A DNA stretch of 64,000 nucleotides from positions 193,501 through 257,500 of the forward strand of contig NZ_FOCF01000004.1 of the NCBI RefSeq assembly GCF_900110035.1. The letters are read 5' to 3'. Made by a program: the position numbers and the translations under genes. The notes below the pieces were generated by a model. The model ran no database searches and was not told the DNA's origin. It saw nothing but the letters and a program-made list of their open reading frames with translations. The stretch is from Sphingomonas gellani (GTDB lineage Bacteria; Pseudomonadota; Alphaproteobacteria; Sphingomonadales; Sphingomonadaceae). Shown here piece by piece: positions 35,793 to 45,672 of this stretch (within the stretch, counting starts at the first letter, position 1; each line of letters begins with the position of its first letter).

Positions 35793-37823
35793 TCAATGCC
35801 CGCCGACTACAAGTCCGATCCATAGTGTGCGCGGCGTGCCAAGGTCGATCGAGCCGGCCTGATTGCGGGTCTGGACCGCCACATCGAACAGGTTCTCCGC
35901 GCGCATCTCGACCGCAACTCCCCGCAGCACCGGCATGCAGGCGAGGGCGTCGACCGTCGTCGCCGCCTTTAGTGCGTCGGTCTGCAGGTCATCCTCGAAC
36001 TGGCGGCCGACATGGCGCAGCGTGGCCGACAGCAGAGCGTCCTTTGCGATCCCCTGATGCGGCGCCCAGCCCAGCGTGGCGCTGGCGGCATGACGTGGAC
36101 TTTGCGCCGGGACTAGCCCGTCGAAGGCCTGACCCGGTGCCCGAACCTCGGAATCGTTCAGGGCATAGGACGCGTCGAACAGCATGGCGCCGTGTCGCCA
36201 ATCCAGCGTCGCCTCCACACCCTTGGCCACGATGGCATCGACGTTGCGCCGCTGACGCAGGTTGGGGCCGATCGTGACATTGGCGATCGCGCCGTTCAGC
36301 CGGTTGTAGAAGCCGGTCAGGCCGACCGTCAGGCCCGATGCCGGGTGCAGGTCGACGCCGCCCTCCACCCCCTTCAGCCGCTCCAGCCCCAGCGCGGCGT
36401 TCGCCTGCGTCGTGACCGGGAACACCACGAATGGGCGATACAGCTCGTTCAGCGTGGGCACGCGGAACCCGGTATAGCCGGCGGCGCGCAGGTCGATCGG
36501 CGCGGCCAAGTGCCACAGCGCACCGGCCCGGGCGGTCGCGATCGTGCCGGCACGGTCGGCATAGCGGTTGTCGCTCGTGATCCGTCCGATGGGGGTGGTT
36601 TCGCGGAGGAAGCCGTCATCGATCGTCCAGCGATCGACCCGCCCGCCGCCGGTCAGGACCAACCGCCCGATCGTCCAGTCATCCTCCACGAATGCCCCGC
36701 TCGTGGTCTCGTGACCGCCGGCGGTCCGCAACGTGGTCGGCAGGCCGGTGGCGCCGCTATAGGCGGTTTCATACAGCCGCCCGTCGCTGATCCGCGTATC
36801 GACACCGATGCGCAGCACATGGTCGGGCCCGACCGGCGGCCGCACCTCCACCTTGCCGCCATAGCCGGTGGACGGCGTGTTGCGCTGGTCCAGCGTGAGG
36901 CGGAAACTGGTCGCGCTGATGACCTTGTTCGCGAAGTTGCGGGCCTGGAGATAGGCCAGCGCATCCACCTGCCACTCGCCGCGATGGATCAGGCGCAGGC
37001 TGGCGTCCTGCCCCTGCGACCGCGAGTCGGCGCCCTGGAAGCGCAACGTGCGGTGATCGTCGAACACCAGTCCGGCCATCTGCAACTCGGTCTGCGCATC
37101 GATCGGCGCGACGGCGCGAAGTCCGGTCGACCAGTCGCGGAACCGGGCGCGGGCCGTGGCGGCGACGCGCTGGTTCTCAGGCGTGGTGAAGAAGCCGTCC
37201 GATCGCTCCGCCCGGCCGAACAGGGTGACATAGCCGGACCCCAGGTTCGGCGACACGGCGGCCGATATCTGCGCGCTGTCGAAACTGCCCAGGCTCGCGC
37301 GCGCGGAGACGGGGGGCAGTTCGGCACGGCTGGCGCTGACCAGTTCCACCGTTCCCGCCACCGCGCCGGCGCCGAAGGGTCCGGAGCCGCCGCCGCGCGT
37401 GATGCGGACCGCGCCCAGACGCTCCGGGCTGAGCGCGGTGAAGGGGATGTAGCCGAAGAACGGGTCGGCGATCGGCACGCCGTCTAGCAGGACCAGCGCG
37501 CGGCTGGACGCGTTGCCGCCCAGCGCGCGCAGCGTCAGCCCTTGCGCCGAGGGGTTGGCGGAGCGACTATCCGAGCGGCGGAACTGTTGCACGCCCGCGA
37601 CATCGGCCAGAACGTCTTCGACCCGGCCCGACGCATCGCCGGTCAGCCGATCCCGCTCGATCGTGGACGAGCCATAGGCCGGCGTCCCCGGCGGCAGTGC
37701 CAGGCCTCGGCCGATCACCACCACGTCCGGCACCGGTTCCCAATCGGCGGTCGACGTCGCGTCCTGCGCCAGCACCGGCGAACACAACAGGCCGCTGGCC
37801 AGGATCAAACGGCGGAACGGCAT
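35793..37823 (-). CDS. TonB-dependent outer-membrane receptor
   Basis: The 676-residue protein has a signal peptide (MPFRRLILASGLLCSPVLAQ) and a TonB-box-like DVVVIG at about residue 33. The plug domain follows: GRVEDVLADVAGVQQFRRSD, GLTLRALGGNASSRALVLLD, GVPIADPF, ERLGAVRITRGGGSGPFGAG and AGTVELVSA. A 22-strand barrel ends in LFDVAVQTRNQAGSIDLGTP, RTLWIGLVVGG. Its plug and length resemble the BtuB/vitamin-type receptors rather than large siderophore ones, but the ligand cannot be named. It lies 98 bp upstream of the DegT-FAD gene on the same strand and may share a transcript. Confidence 0.93.
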   Translation of the reverse strand: MPFRRLILASGLLCSPVLAQDATSTADWEPVPDVVVIGRGLALPPGTPAYGSSTIERDRLTGDASGRVEDVLADVAGVQQFRRSDSRSANPSAQGLTLRALGGNASSRALVLLDGVPIADPFFGYIPFTALSPERLGAVRITRGGGSGPFGAGAVAGTVELVSASRAELPPVSARASLGSFDSAQISAAVSPNLGSGYVTLFGRAERSDGFFTTPENQRVAATARARFRDWSTGLRAVAPIDAQTELQMAGLVFDDHRTLRFQGADSRSQGQDASLRLIHRGEWQVDALAYLQARNFANKVISATSFRLTLDQRNTPSTGYGGKVEVRPPVGPDHVLRIGVDTRISDGRLYETAYSGATGLPTTLRTAGGHETTSGAFVEDDWTIGRLVLTGGGRVDRWTIDDGFLRETTPIGRITSDNRYADRAGTIATARAGALWHLAAPIDLRAAGYTGFRVPTLNELYRPFVVFPVTTQANAALGLERLKGVEGGVDLHPASGLTVGLTGFYNRLNGAIANVTIGPNLRQRRNVDAIVAKGVEATLDWRHGAMLFDASYALNDSEVRAPGQAFDGLVPAQSPRHAASATLGWAPHQGIAKDALLSATLRHVGRQFEDDLQTDALKAATTVDALACMPVLRGVAVEMRAENLFDVAVQTRNQAGSIDLGTPRTLWIGLVVGGH

Positions 37824-37877
37824 GCGGAACTTTCGAGAAAAGCGAGCGGTGCCGTGGCGTTAGCCGCAGGTGCCGGC

Positions 37878-37899
37878 GCGGGCGAGCGGAATCGCCCGC
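37878..37899 (-). terminator. GC-rich hairpin between the SDR and receptor genes
   Basis: GCGGGCGA (37878-37885) and TCGCCCGC (37892-37899) form a perfect 8-bp stem with a 6-base loop. It lies 15 bp past the SDR stop and 55 bp before the receptor start. No T-run follows on the minus strand, so it may weaken read-through rather than end transcription. Confidence 0.4.
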
Positions 37900-37913
37900 C
37901 CGCCGTCACCCGA

Positions 37914-38684
37914 TCAGCGCTGCGCCTCCCGCGCCGCCTTTGCGGAGGCATTCAGCTGTTCCAGCGTGTGCTGATAATCGCCACTGGCCTCCGCGAAGCG
38001 CAGCGGGCGGACGCGCTGTACCAGGATTTCCTCCGGTGTCGGCTGTTCGGCGAACAGGGCCATGACCTCGTCGACGAACTCGGCAAGCGGCTGGTATCCT
38101 GGCCGGTCTTCCTGACCCGGTGTCAGTTCCGTCTGCACGCCGGGGGGCGCGAGTTCGATCACCTCAACCTTGTCCTTCAACGCCGAACGCAGCGACAGGG
38201 TATAGGAATGCAACGCTGCCTTTGTCGCCGAATAGGTTGGTGCGGCGACCAGGGGGACAAAGGCCAGGCCGGATGTGACGTTGACGATCGCGGCGCCTGG
38301 CTGCTGCACGAGATGATCGACGAACGCGTCGATCAGGCGGATCGGGCCGAGCAGGTTGGTGGCGATCGTCGTCTCCGCATCGCCGAGGTCGCGTGCGGCG
38401 TCGAGCGACTCGAAACGCATGATGCCGGCATTGTTGACCAGCACGTTCAGGTCCGGATGATCGGCCAGCACCTGCCGCGCGAACGCGGCCGTGCCCTCGG
38501 CGTCCTCCACGTCCAGCTGGACCGCGAACATCCCCTCGCGCTCGGCGATCGTCTCGTCCAGCGCGTCAAGCCTGCGCCCGGCGACGATCACGGTGTTGCC
38601 CTGGTCATGCAGACGTTGCGCGATGGCCGCGCCGATGCCGGACCCGCCGCCGGTCATCAGGATCGTATTGCCGCTCTGCTTCAT
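37914..38684 (-). CDS. DltE-like short-chain dehydrogenase/reductase
   Basis: A 256-residue SDR with cofactor site TGGGSGIGAAIAQRLHDQGN, ARR segment VIVAGRRLDAL, NVLVNNAGIMRFES, catalytic Ser in NVTSGLAFVP and Tyr/Lys in PTYSATKAALHSYTLSLR. The later VEVIELAPPGVQTELTPGQE, with an acid-Pro-Pro stretch and DEVMALFAEQPTPEEILV, matches the DltE-like branch. Members often reduce small carbonyl compounds. It is divergent from an HxlR regulator, 104 bp away, which likely controls it. Substrate unknown. Confidence 0.88.
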   Translation of the reverse strand: MKQSGNTILMTGGGSGIGAAIAQRLHDQGNTVIVAGRRLDALDETIAEREGMFAVQLDVEDAEGTAAFARQVLADHPDLNVLVNNAGIMRFESLDAARDLGDAETTIATNLLGPIRLIDAFVDHLVQQPGAAIVNVTSGLAFVPLVAAPTYSATKAALHSYTLSLRSALKDKVEVIELAPPGVQTELTPGQEDRPGYQPLAEFVDEVMALFAEQPTPEEILVQRVRPLRFAEASGDYQHTLEQLNASAKAAREAQR

Positions 38685-38788
38685 GGGAAATCTCCTTGTG
38701 AGGATGTCGTCACACCATTTATTCGCCCGTTGTCCGATCGGAAGAAGGCACCCGCAATATTCCTACTTACCCGCCGGAGAGTGACGCC

Positions 38789-39196
38789 GTGCCCGCGAAA
38801 GCCGCGCTTTCCGCGAAGCCCGATGCCAAGCCATGGCCCGACACCGATCCCGCGGTGGACGCGCTGGTGACGGAACTGATCGGGCGCGTGGCGAACAAAT
38901 GGACCATGCTGATCCTCGAAGCGCTCGCGGATCATGGCGAGTTGCGCTTCACACGCATCGGTCGGCTGGTCGGCGGCATCAGCCAGAAGATGCTCACCCA
39001 GACCCTGCGGCAGATGGAGCGCGACGGGTTGCTGGTTCGCACGGTGCATCCCGTTATCCCGCCGCACGTCGATTATCGTCTGACCTCGCTGGGCCTGAGC
39101 CTTGGCGCGGCGTTCTGCGGCGTATGGCAATGGGCGGAGGCCAATCTGACGGTCATCCACGACGCGCGCGCCCGGTTCGACGCGAAAAGCGACTAG
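38789..39196 (+). CDS. HxlR-family transcriptional regulator
   Basis: The 135-residue protein starts at GTG 38789 behind a GGAGAG ribosome site. The single HxlR winged-helix domain covers residues 25-125: VANKWTMLILEALADHGELR, FTRIGRLVGGISQKMLTQTL and RQMERDGLLVRTVHPVIPPH, then VDYRLTSLGLSL. The canonical Cys near the N-terminus of formaldehyde- or quinone-sensing HxlR proteins is absent; the only Cys is in the C-terminal AFCGVWQW. The divergent SDR is its probable target. The formaldehyde cluster that follows is convergent with it. Confidence 0.92.
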   Translation: MPAKAALSAKPDAKPWPDTDPAVDALVTELIGRVANKWTMLILEALADHGELRFTRIGRLVGGISQKMLTQTLRQMERDGLLVRTVHPVIPPHVDYRLTSLGLSLGAAFCGVWQWAEANLTVIHDARARFDAKSD

Positions 39197-39202
39197 CCCG
39201 CG

Positions 39203-40042
39203 TTATCGCCGCAGACGCTCCGCATGCCACCGCACATGATCGGCCATGAAGGTCGAGATGAAGTGGTAGCTGTGATCGTACCCCGGCTGGATGCGAAGCG
39301 TCAGGTCGATGGCCGCCTCCGCGCAGGCGTCCTGCAGCAGTTCGGGGCGCAGCTGTTCCGCCAGGAACTGATCGGCATCACCCTGATCGACCAGCAGCTC
39401 CGCGACGCGTGCGCCGTCCTCGATCAGCGCCACCGCATCATGCCGGCGCCACGCCGCCCGGTCTTCACCCAGATAGCCGCCCAGCGCCTTTTGCCCCCAG
39501 GGCACCTGCGATGGCGCGACGATCGGCGCGAAGGCGGAGATGGAGCGGAAGCGATCGGGCAGGGTCAGGCCGATGGTCAGCGCGCCGTGCCCGCCCATGG
39601 AATGGCCGGTGATGCCCTGGCGCGCCATGTCGACCGGGAATGCGGCCCCGACCGACATGGGCAGTTCCTCGGTGACGTAACGCCACATGCGGTAGTTCGT
39701 CGCGAACGGCGCCTCCGTTGCATCGAGGTAGAAGCCTGCGCCCTGTCCGAAGTCGTACGCACCCGCCGGATCGTCCGGCACGCCCTCGCCGCGCGGCGAC
39801 GTGTCGGGAGCCACGAATACGATCCCCGCCTCCGCACAGGAGCGGCGATACTCGCCCTTGTCCGTGACGTTGGCATGGGTGCAGGTCAGGCCCGACAGAT
39901 ACCACAGCACCGGCAGGGTCTGGCCCTTCTCATGCGGGGGCACGAACACGGAGAAGATCATGTCGGTGCCGGTCGCCTCGGACGCGTGCCGGTACACGCC
40001 CTGGGTGCCGCCATAGGCGCGGCTGGTCGATAGGGTCTCCAT
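39203..40042 (-). CDS. fghA: S-formylglutathione hydrolase
   Basis: It hydrolyses S-formylglutathione to formate and glutathione, the last step of glutathione-dependent formaldehyde oxidation. ATG 40042 (METLSTSRAYGG) gives 279 residues. The esterase-D signature is present: FVPPHEKGQTLPVLWYLSG, TCTHANVTDKGEYRR and APDTSPRGEGVPDDP. The nucleophile Ser is in ITGHSMGGHGALTIGL, the Asp is near QGDADQFLAEQL, and the His is in IQPGYDHSYHFISTFMADH. It is the third gene of the frmA-VOC-fghA unit, starting 5 bases after the VOC stop. Confidence 0.96.
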   Translation of the reverse strand: METLSTSRAYGGTQGVYRHASEATGTDMIFSVFVPPHEKGQTLPVLWYLSGLTCTHANVTDKGEYRRSCAEAGIVFVAPDTSPRGEGVPDDPAGAYDFGQGAGFYLDATEAPFATNYRMWRYVTEELPMSVGAAFPVDMARQGITGHSMGGHGALTIGLTLPDRFRSISAFAPIVAPSQVPWGQKALGGYLGEDRAAWRRHDAVALIEDGARVAELLVDQGDADQFLAEQLRPELLQDACAEAAIDLTLRIQPGYDHSYHFISTFMADHVRWHAERLRR

Positions 40043-40047
40043 CGCGC

Positions 40048-40434
40048 TCAATTCCTCGGCATCCGGTGCACGGCGCACAGCTTGTTGCCGTCGGGATCGC
40101 GCAGATACGCCAGGTAAAGCGGTCCCACCGACCCCTGGCGGATCCCCGGCGCGTCCTCGATCGCGGTGCCGCCATGCGCGACCCCGGCCCGGTGCCATGC
40201 GTCCGCCTGATCCGGCCCGGACATGGTGAAGCCGATCGTGGCGCCATTGCCGTGCGTCGCCGGTTGTCCGTCGATCGGCGGAGTCACGATGAACAAGGCG
40301 CCATCGTGCAGGTAGACCAGCCGGCCCTTGGCGTCCTCCTTGCCGGGCCGGCCGCCTATAGCGGCGAACAGCGCGTCGTAAAATCGGCGCGACCGCGCCA
40401 TGTCGTTCGTGCCGACGGCCATGTGACTGAACAT
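40048..40434 (-). CDS. VOC-family (glyoxalase-like) protein in the formaldehyde operon
   Basis: A 128-residue single VOC module: MFSHMAVGTNDMARSRRFYDAL, RLVYLHDGALFIVTPPIDGQ, HGNGATIGFTMSGPDQADAW and LAYLRDPDGNKLCAVHRM. One betaalphabetabetabeta pair per half is visible, with candidate metal ligands His4 and the terminal-strand region. It sits between frmA (13 bp) and fghA (5 bp). A glyoxalase-like enzyme acting on a glutathione adduct of formaldehyde or a related aldehyde would fit, but the reaction is unproven. Confidence 0.85.
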   Translation of the reverse strand: MFSHMAVGTNDMARSRRFYDALFAAIGGRPGKEDAKGRLVYLHDGALFIVTPPIDGQPATHGNGATIGFTMSGPDQADAWHRAGVAHGGTAIEDAPGIRQGSVGPLYLAYLRDPDGNKLCAVHRMPRN

Positions 40435-40447
40435 GTTCGTGTCCTCT

Positions 40448-41560
40448 TCAGTAGATCACGACGCTGCGGATGCTTTCGCCCGCATGCATCAGGTCGAAAC
40501 CCTTGTTGATCTCCTCCAGCGACAGCAGGTGTGTGATCATCGGGTCGATCTCGATCTTGCCGTTCATGTACCAGTCTACGATCTTCGGCACATCCGTCCG
40601 ACCCTTCGCGCCGCCGAACGCGGTGCCGCGCCAGTTGCGTCCGGTGACGAGCTGGAACGGACGCGTCGCGATCTCCTTGCCCGCCTCGGCCACGCCGATG
40701 ATGATGCTGGTGCCCCAGCCGCGGTGGCATGCCTCCAGCGCGGTGCGCATCACCTCCGTATTGCCGGTCGCATCGAACGTGTAGTCCGCGCCGCCGTCGG
40801 TCAGTTCCACGACGCGGGCGACGGTGTCCTCCCGGCTCAGCCCCTTGCTGTTCAGGAAGTGGGTCATGCCGAACCGGCGGCCCCATTCCTCGCGCTCCGG
40901 ATTGATGTCGACGCCGATGATCCTCGCCGCACCCGCCAGCTTCGCGCCCTGGATGACGTTCAGGCCGATGCCGCCCAGCCCGAAGACGACGATATTCTCA
41001 CCCACCTGCACCTTTGCCGTGTTGACCACAGCACCGACACCGGTGGTGACGCCGCAACCGATATAGCAGCTGGTCTGGAACGGCGCGTCCTCACGGATCT
41101 TCGCCACCGCGATCTCCGGCAACACGGTGAAGTTGGAGAAGGTGGAACAGCCCATATAGTGAAAGATCGGCTGGCCCTTGTAGCTGAAGCGCGTGGTGCC
41201 GTCCGGCATCAGCCCCTTGCCCTGCGTCGCGCGGATCGCGGTGCACAGGTTGGTCTTGCCCGACAGGCACGACTTACACTGGCGGCATTCGGGGGTGTAG
41301 AGCGGGATGACGTGGTCGCCCGGCGCCACCGATGTCACGCCCGCGCCCACCTCGCGCACGATGCCGGCGCCTTCGTGACCCAGCACGCTGGGGAACAGGC
41401 CCTCGGAATCTAGCCCGTCCAGCGTATAGGCGTCGGTGTGGCAGATGCCGGTCGCCATGATCTCCACCAGCACCTCGCCGGCCTTGGGCCCTTCCAGGTC
41501 GAGTTCGACGATCTCCAGCGGCTTCTTCGCCTCGAAAGCGACGGCGGCACGGGTCTTCAT
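40448..41560 (-). CDS. frmA: S-(hydroxymethyl)glutathione dehydrogenase (class III alcohol dehydrogenase)
   Basis: It oxidises the spontaneous glutathione-formaldehyde adduct with NAD+. ATG 41560 ([20 protein letters not shown]) is the normal N-terminus and gives 370 residues. Catalytic Zn ligands are in [15 protein letters not shown] and [10 protein letters not shown], plus the Cys of [13 protein letters not shown]. The structural zinc site is [15 protein letters not shown], and the NAD fold is [20 protein letters not shown]. It heads the frmA-VOC-fghA operon. No FrmR or dedicated regulator is next to it, although an HxlR gene lies past the far end of the cluster on the other strand. Confidence 0.96.
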   Translation of the reverse strand: MKTRAAVAFEAKKPLEIVELDLEGPKAGEVLVEIMATGICHTDAYTLDGLDSEGLFPSVLGHEGAGIVREVGAGVTSVAPGDHVIPLYTPECRQCKSCLSGKTNLCTAIRATQGKGLMPDGTTRFSYKGQPIFHYMGCSTFSNFTVLPEIAVAKIREDAPFQTSCYIGCGVTTGVGAVVNTAKVQVGENIVVFGLGGIGLNVIQGAKLAGAARIIGVDINPEREEWGRRFGMTHFLNSKGLSREDTVARVVELTDGGADYTFDATGNTEVMRTALEACHRGWGTSIIIGVAEAGKEIATRPFQLVTGRNWRGTAFGGAKGRTDVPKIVDWYMNGKIEIDPMITHLLSLEEINKGFDLMHAGESIRSVVIY

Positions 41561-41733
41561 GGCGTATCCTTCAACAAACGCGTCGCCGGGCGAATGCCTT
41601 TGCCGGGCGCTCAAGGAAAGGGTCTAAACGGGCGATGTGGTGCCGCGAGAGGCACGTATCGACGCCGTTCCCGCCGCTTCGATGCTGACCCTTGCAGGGC
41701 TGAGCCGTGCTGGCATGGGAGACTGTCGCCGCC

Positions 41734-42639
41734 TCATGCCGCGACGATGGCGAGCGCCGCGTCAGCATGGTCCCGCGACGGGATGACGAGGTGGCGGATG
41801 AAGTTGTTCAGCTCGGTTCGGCGCCGGTCGGTCTCCGCCAGTTCGGCATCGACGCCCAATCGCCAGCGCAGGTCGATGCGGTCGGGACGCAGGTCGAGGG
41901 CGTCGAGCATCTCCGCCTGATGCGTCACCGCGTCCTCGGTCAGCGCCAGCCCGGCCTCGACCAGATCGCCTGCCTCACGGCGCAGGGCGGCGGCGATCTC
42001 CGCCAGCGACAGTTCCGGGTGATATTGCACGCCCCAGAAGATGCCGCCCGCATGGCGGATCTCCGCCGCCTGCACGCGGGTCACGGCATTGGTGGCGAGC
42101 AGGGTGGCGCCCGGCGGCAGGTCCACCACCTCGTCACCATGGATCGCCGGCGCGTCCCATGCGGGTCCGCGCCCCGCCAGCAGCGGGTGATCGCGGCCGG
42201 CGACGGTGGGGGAGATGCGGCGCGCGATCCCCGCCTCCTGCCGATCCATCGACCGCACCGTGCCACCCGCCGCCGCCACCGCGAGTTGCAGGCCGGCGCA
42301 CGATCCGAAGCTGGGTACGCCCGACTCGAACACATCGCGCATGAACGCGATCTGCCGCCGCGTCTCCGGCATGTCGTTATAAACGTGCAGGGGCGACCCG
42401 GTGACGAACACGGCATCGTAAGCGCGGATCGCCTCCCTGTCGGGAAGGTCCGCATCGGCGTCGGCCGGCGCCACCCGCCGGCACTCGGCGTCGGGGGCGA
42501 TCTGTCGCAACGTCTCGCAATAACTCTCGCCTGAACTGCGCCCGACTCGTGCCCGGCGAGCCTCCCGCTGCTCGTGGTTCTCGCTTTCGGCTACCAGGAA
42601 GCGGAGCGGCTCGGACGTTCGTACGGGAATGGAAATCAT
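41734..42639 (-). CDS. Class I glutamine amidotransferase-like protein
   Basis: ATG 42639 gives 301 residues. The nucleophile Cys is in FGSCAGLQLAVAAAGG and the His-Glu pair in GVQYHPELSLAEIAAAL, so the amidotransferase triad is complete. The N-terminal segment FLVAESENHEQREARRARVG and the YDAVFVTGSPLHVYNDMPET loop are characteristic of stand-alone GATase proteins. No synthetase partner is fused or adjacent. The extra C-terminal 70 residues (DLRPDRIDLRWRLGVDAELA) are a helical extension of unknown role. Such enzymes may transfer glutamine ammonia or hydrolyse gamma-glutamyl compounds. It is divergent from cyoA. Confidence 0.82.
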   Translation of the reverse strand: MISIPVRTSEPLRFLVAESENHEQREARRARVGRSSGESYCETLRQIAPDAECRRVAPADADADLPDREAIRAYDAVFVTGSPLHVYNDMPETRRQIAFMRDVFESGVPSFGSCAGLQLAVAAAGGTVRSMDRQEAGIARRISPTVAGRDHPLLAGRGPAWDAPAIHGDEVVDLPPGATLLATNAVTRVQAAEIRHAGGIFWGVQYHPELSLAEIAAALRREAGDLVEAGLALTEDAVTHQAEMLDALDLRPDRIDLRWRLGVDAELAETDRRRTELNNFIRHLVIPSRDHADAALAIVAA

Positions 42640-42757
42640 TGCTCGCCAACGCATTGCGGCGGGCCGGGGTCCGTGCTGGGTCGATGTTGACCGTCATCGA
42701 TGCAGATGTTGCTTCAGGTTGCTGGCGCCGGGCGCGTGGGGGGCGTAGGACGCCGCC

Positions 42758-43666
42758 ATGCAGGCGCGCGCCATCACTGCCACGGCCATGCGGGCCGCGA
42801 CCGTCGCGGCGCTGCTCGCACCGCTCGCGGGTTGCGCGGCGGGGGTCCTCGATCCCGTCGGGCCTGTCGGACATGGCGAGCGCACCATCCTGTTCAACGC
42901 GCTGGCGATCATGCTGGCCATCGTCATACCGACCATGATCGCCACGATCGCCTTTGCTTGGTGGTTTCGCGCCGGGAACACGCGCGCCCGCTATCGTCCC
43001 GACTTCGTCTATTCGGGACAGATCGAGCTGCTGGTCTGGTCGGTGCCGCTGCTGACGATCCTGTTCCTGGGCGGCGTGATCTGGACCGGCAGCCATGAAC
43101 TCGATCCCGCACGCCCGCTGACGTCGCGCGCTCGCCCGCTGGAGGTTCAGGTGGTGGCGCTCGATTGGAAGTGGCTGTTCATCTACCCGGAACAACGCAT
43201 CGCGTCCGTCAACCGGCTGGTCATCCCGGTCGGGGTGCCGGTGCATTTCACCATCTCATCGGCCAGCGTCCTCAACACCTTTTTCGTGCCGAGGCTGGGG
43301 AGCCAGATCTACGCCATGAACGGCATGCGGTCGCAGCTGAACCTTCAGGCGGACAAGCCGGGCACGTATTGGGGGCAGTCGGCGCATTATAGTGGTGATG
43401 GTTTTTCCGACATGAACTTCCGGGCTTTCGCGGTGCCGGTGGCGCAATTCGGTCAGTGGACGGCGGCCGCTGCGGGGCGGGGGCCGGTGCTGGATGCAGC
43501 CACCTATCGCCAGTTCGCCCGGCAAAGTCAGGAAGTTGCGCCCTTCACCTTCCGCGCGGTCGAGCCGGGATTGTTCGATGCCGTCGTCGCACGGCGCCTG
43601 CCGCCCGCACCCGGGCCGGAGCGTGGACGCGGCGGGACAGGCGTATCGCCGGGGGATGCAGGCTGA
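42758..43666 (+). CDS. cyoA: Cytochrome bo3-type ubiquinol oxidase subunit II
   Basis: A 302-residue lipoprotein, with signal and lipobox LLAPLAGC and the Cys near residue 26. Two membrane helices follow ([40 protein letters not shown]). The periplasmic cupredoxin-like domain begins at [56 protein letters not shown] and [16 protein letters not shown] are the usual CyoA pieces. The CuA ligands of true cytochrome c oxidases are absent, as expected for quinol oxidases. Its TGA overlaps the cyoB ATG. It is the first gene of cyoABCD. Confidence 0.94.
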   Translation: MQARAITATAMRAATVAALLAPLAGCAAGVLDPVGPVGHGERTILFNALAIMLAIVIPTMIATIAFAWWFRAGNTRARYRPDFVYSGQIELLVWSVPLLTILFLGGVIWTGSHELDPARPLTSRARPLEVQVVALDWKWLFIYPEQRIASVNRLVIPVGVPVHFTISSASVLNTFFVPRLGSQIYAMNGMRSQLNLQADKPGTYWGQSAHYSGDGFSDMNFRAFAVPVAQFGQWTAAAAGRGPVLDAATYRQFARQSQEVAPFTFRAVEPGLFDAVVARRLPPAPGPERGRGGTGVSPGDAG

Positions 43667-45672
43667 TGCTGGGTAAGCTCAATTGGGGCGCGATTCCGAT
43701 CGACCAGCCGATCCCGCTGATCGCGGCCGGCGCGATCGGCCTGATCCTAGCGGGCGTGCTCGCCTGGATCACGCGGGCCGGGCACTGGCCGTATCTGTGG
43801 CGGGAATGGATCACCTCGGTCGATCACAAGCGGATCGGGGTGATGTACGTCCTGCTCGGGCTGGTGATGCTGATCCGCGGCTTTGTCGATGCGATCATGA
43901 TGCGCACCCAACAGGCGGCGGCCATCGGTGGGGCGCAGGGCTATCTGCCGCCGGAGCATTATGACCAGCTGTTCTCCGCTCACGGCACGATCATGATCTT
44001 CTTCGGCGCGATGCCGTTCATCATCGGATTGATGAACTTCGTCGTGCCGCTGCAACTGGGCGTGCGCGACGTGGCGTTCCCGACGCTGAACTCGGTCAGT
44101 TTCTGGCTGACGGCGGCGGGTGCGCTGCTGGTCAACGCCAGCCTGGTCATCGGGGAGTTCGCGCGCACCGGCTGGCTGCCCTACGCGCCGCTCAGCGAGA
44201 CCGGCTATTCGCCCGGCGTCGGCGTCGATTACTATTTGTGGGCGATCCAGATCTCCGGCGTCGGCACGCTGATGAGCGGGGTCAATCTGGTCACGACGAT
44301 CCTGAAACTGCGCGCACCGGGCATGAGCTATCTGCGCATGCCGATGTTCTGCTGGACCGCGCTCGGCTCCAACATGTTGATCGTCGCGGCCTTTCCCATC
44401 CTGACCGCCACGCTCGCGATGCTGACGCTGGACCGGTATCTCGGCTTCCACTTCTTCACCAACGAAGCTGGCGGCAACCCGATGATGTTCATGAACCTCA
44501 TCTGGGCCTGGGGCCATCCGGAGGTGTACATTCTGGTACTGCCCGCGTTCGGCATCTTCTCCGAAACCTTCTCCACTTTCTCCAGCAAGCCATTGTTCGG
44601 ATATCGTTCCATGGTGTTGGCGACGCTGTTCATCGTGGTGGTCAGCTTCACGGTATGGCTGCACCATTTCTTCACCATGGGGGCGGGCGGCGACGTCAAC
44701 GCCGCGTTCGGCATCGCCACCAGCGTGATCGCGGTGGGCACGGGCGTGAAGGTCTTCAACTGGCTGTTCACCATGTACGGCGGCCGGGTGCGTTTCGCGA
44801 CGCCGATGCTGTGGTCTATCGCCTTTATGCTGGTGTTCGTCGTCGGTGGCATGACCGGCGTCCTGCTGGCGGTGCCGCCGGCCGATTTCCTGCTGCACAA
44901 CTCCATGTTCCTGGTGGCACATTTCCACAACGTCATCGTCGGCGGGGTGGTGTTCGGCGCCTTCGCGGGGCTGACCTACTGGTTCCCGAAGGCGTTCGGG
45001 TTTCGCCTGGACGAACGGTGGGGACAGATCGCGTTCTGGCTGTCGATCACCGGCTTCGTGATCGTTTTCGGCGCGATGTACGTGCTGGGACTGGAGGGGA
45101 TGACGCGCCGGTTGCAGCATATCGACAACGTCGAATGGGCGCCGGGCATCTACGTCGCGGGCGGCGGCATGGTGTTCATGCTGCTGGGCGTCGTGGCGCA
45201 GGTGACGCAGCTGGTGGTGTCGATCCGCAACCGCGACGCGCTGCGTGACGAGACCGGCGACCCGTGGGACGGGCGCAGCCTGGAATGGTCCACCGCGTCG
45301 CCGCCGCCGTCCTTCAACTTCGCCGTCCTGCCCGACGTGCATGGCGAGGAGGCGTACTGGACGGTCAAGGAACGCGCGCGAAAGGAACAATCGCTGGGCG
45401 ATGCGCCGCAATACGAGGCCGTTCACATGCCCAGGAACAGCGCGACCGGGTTCGTCACCGCGTTCTTCGCGACGCTGACCGGCTTTGCGCTTGTGTGGCA
45501 TATCTGGTGGCTAGTCGCGGTCAGCCTGGTCGGCGCCTACGCCACCTTCGTCGCCTTCGCCTGGCGTGACGAGGGAGAGGTGGAGATCGCCGCCGACACG
45601 GTCGCCGCCGCCGATCGCGCACGACGTACCGCACGGCAGGCATGGCTCGACCGGCAGGAGGGCGCGGCATGA
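43666..45672 (+). CDS. cyoB: Cytochrome bo3-type ubiquinol oxidase subunit I
   Basis: The catalytic heme-copper subunit, 668 residues and about 15 helices, starting at ATG 43666. The signature [20 protein letters not shown] holds the CuB His and the cross-linked Tyr. [20 protein letters not shown] supplies the two further CuB His residues, and [20 protein letters not shown] contains the two heme-ligand histidines. The D-channel and K-channel regions look regular. It pumps protons while reducing O2 with ubiquinol. Overlaps with cyoA (TGATG) and cyoC (ATGA) show tight coupling. Confidence 0.97.
   Translation: MLGKLNWGAIPIDQPIPLIAAGAIGLILAGVLAWITRAGHWPYLWREWITSVDHKRIGVMYVLLGLVMLIRGFVDAIMMRTQQAAAIGGAQGYLPPEHYDQLFSAHGTIMIFFGAMPFIIGLMNFVVPLQLGVRDVAFPTLNSVSFWLTAAGALLVNASLVIGEFARTGWLPYAPLSETGYSPGVGVDYYLWAIQISGVGTLMSGVNLVTTILKLRAPGMSYLRMPMFCWTALGSNMLIVAAFPILTATLAMLTLDRYLGFHFFTNEAGGNPMMFMNLIWAWGHPEVYILVLPAFGIFSETFSTFSSKPLFGYRSMVLATLFIVVVSFTVWLHHFFTMGAGGDVNAAFGIATSVIAVGTGVKVFNWLFTMYGGRVRFATPMLWSIAFMLVFVVGGMTGVLLAVPPADFLLHNSMFLVAHFHNVIVGGVVFGAFAGLTYWFPKAFGFRLDERWGQIAFWLSITGFVIVFGAMYVLGLEGMTRRLQHIDNVEWAPGIYVAGGGMVFMLLGVVAQVTQLVVSIRNRDALRDETGDPWDGRSLEWSTASPPPSFNFAVLPDVHGEEAYWTVKERARKEQSLGDAPQYEAVHMPRNSATGFVTAFFATLTGFALVWHIWWLVAVSLVGAYATFVAFAWRDEGEVEIAADTVAAADRARRTARQAWLDRQEGAA

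Noticed and set aside
43747..45501. 584-residue minus-strand frame opposite cyoB
   Set aside because: Its His/Gln/Asp-rich composition mirrors codons of the membrane protein cyoB.
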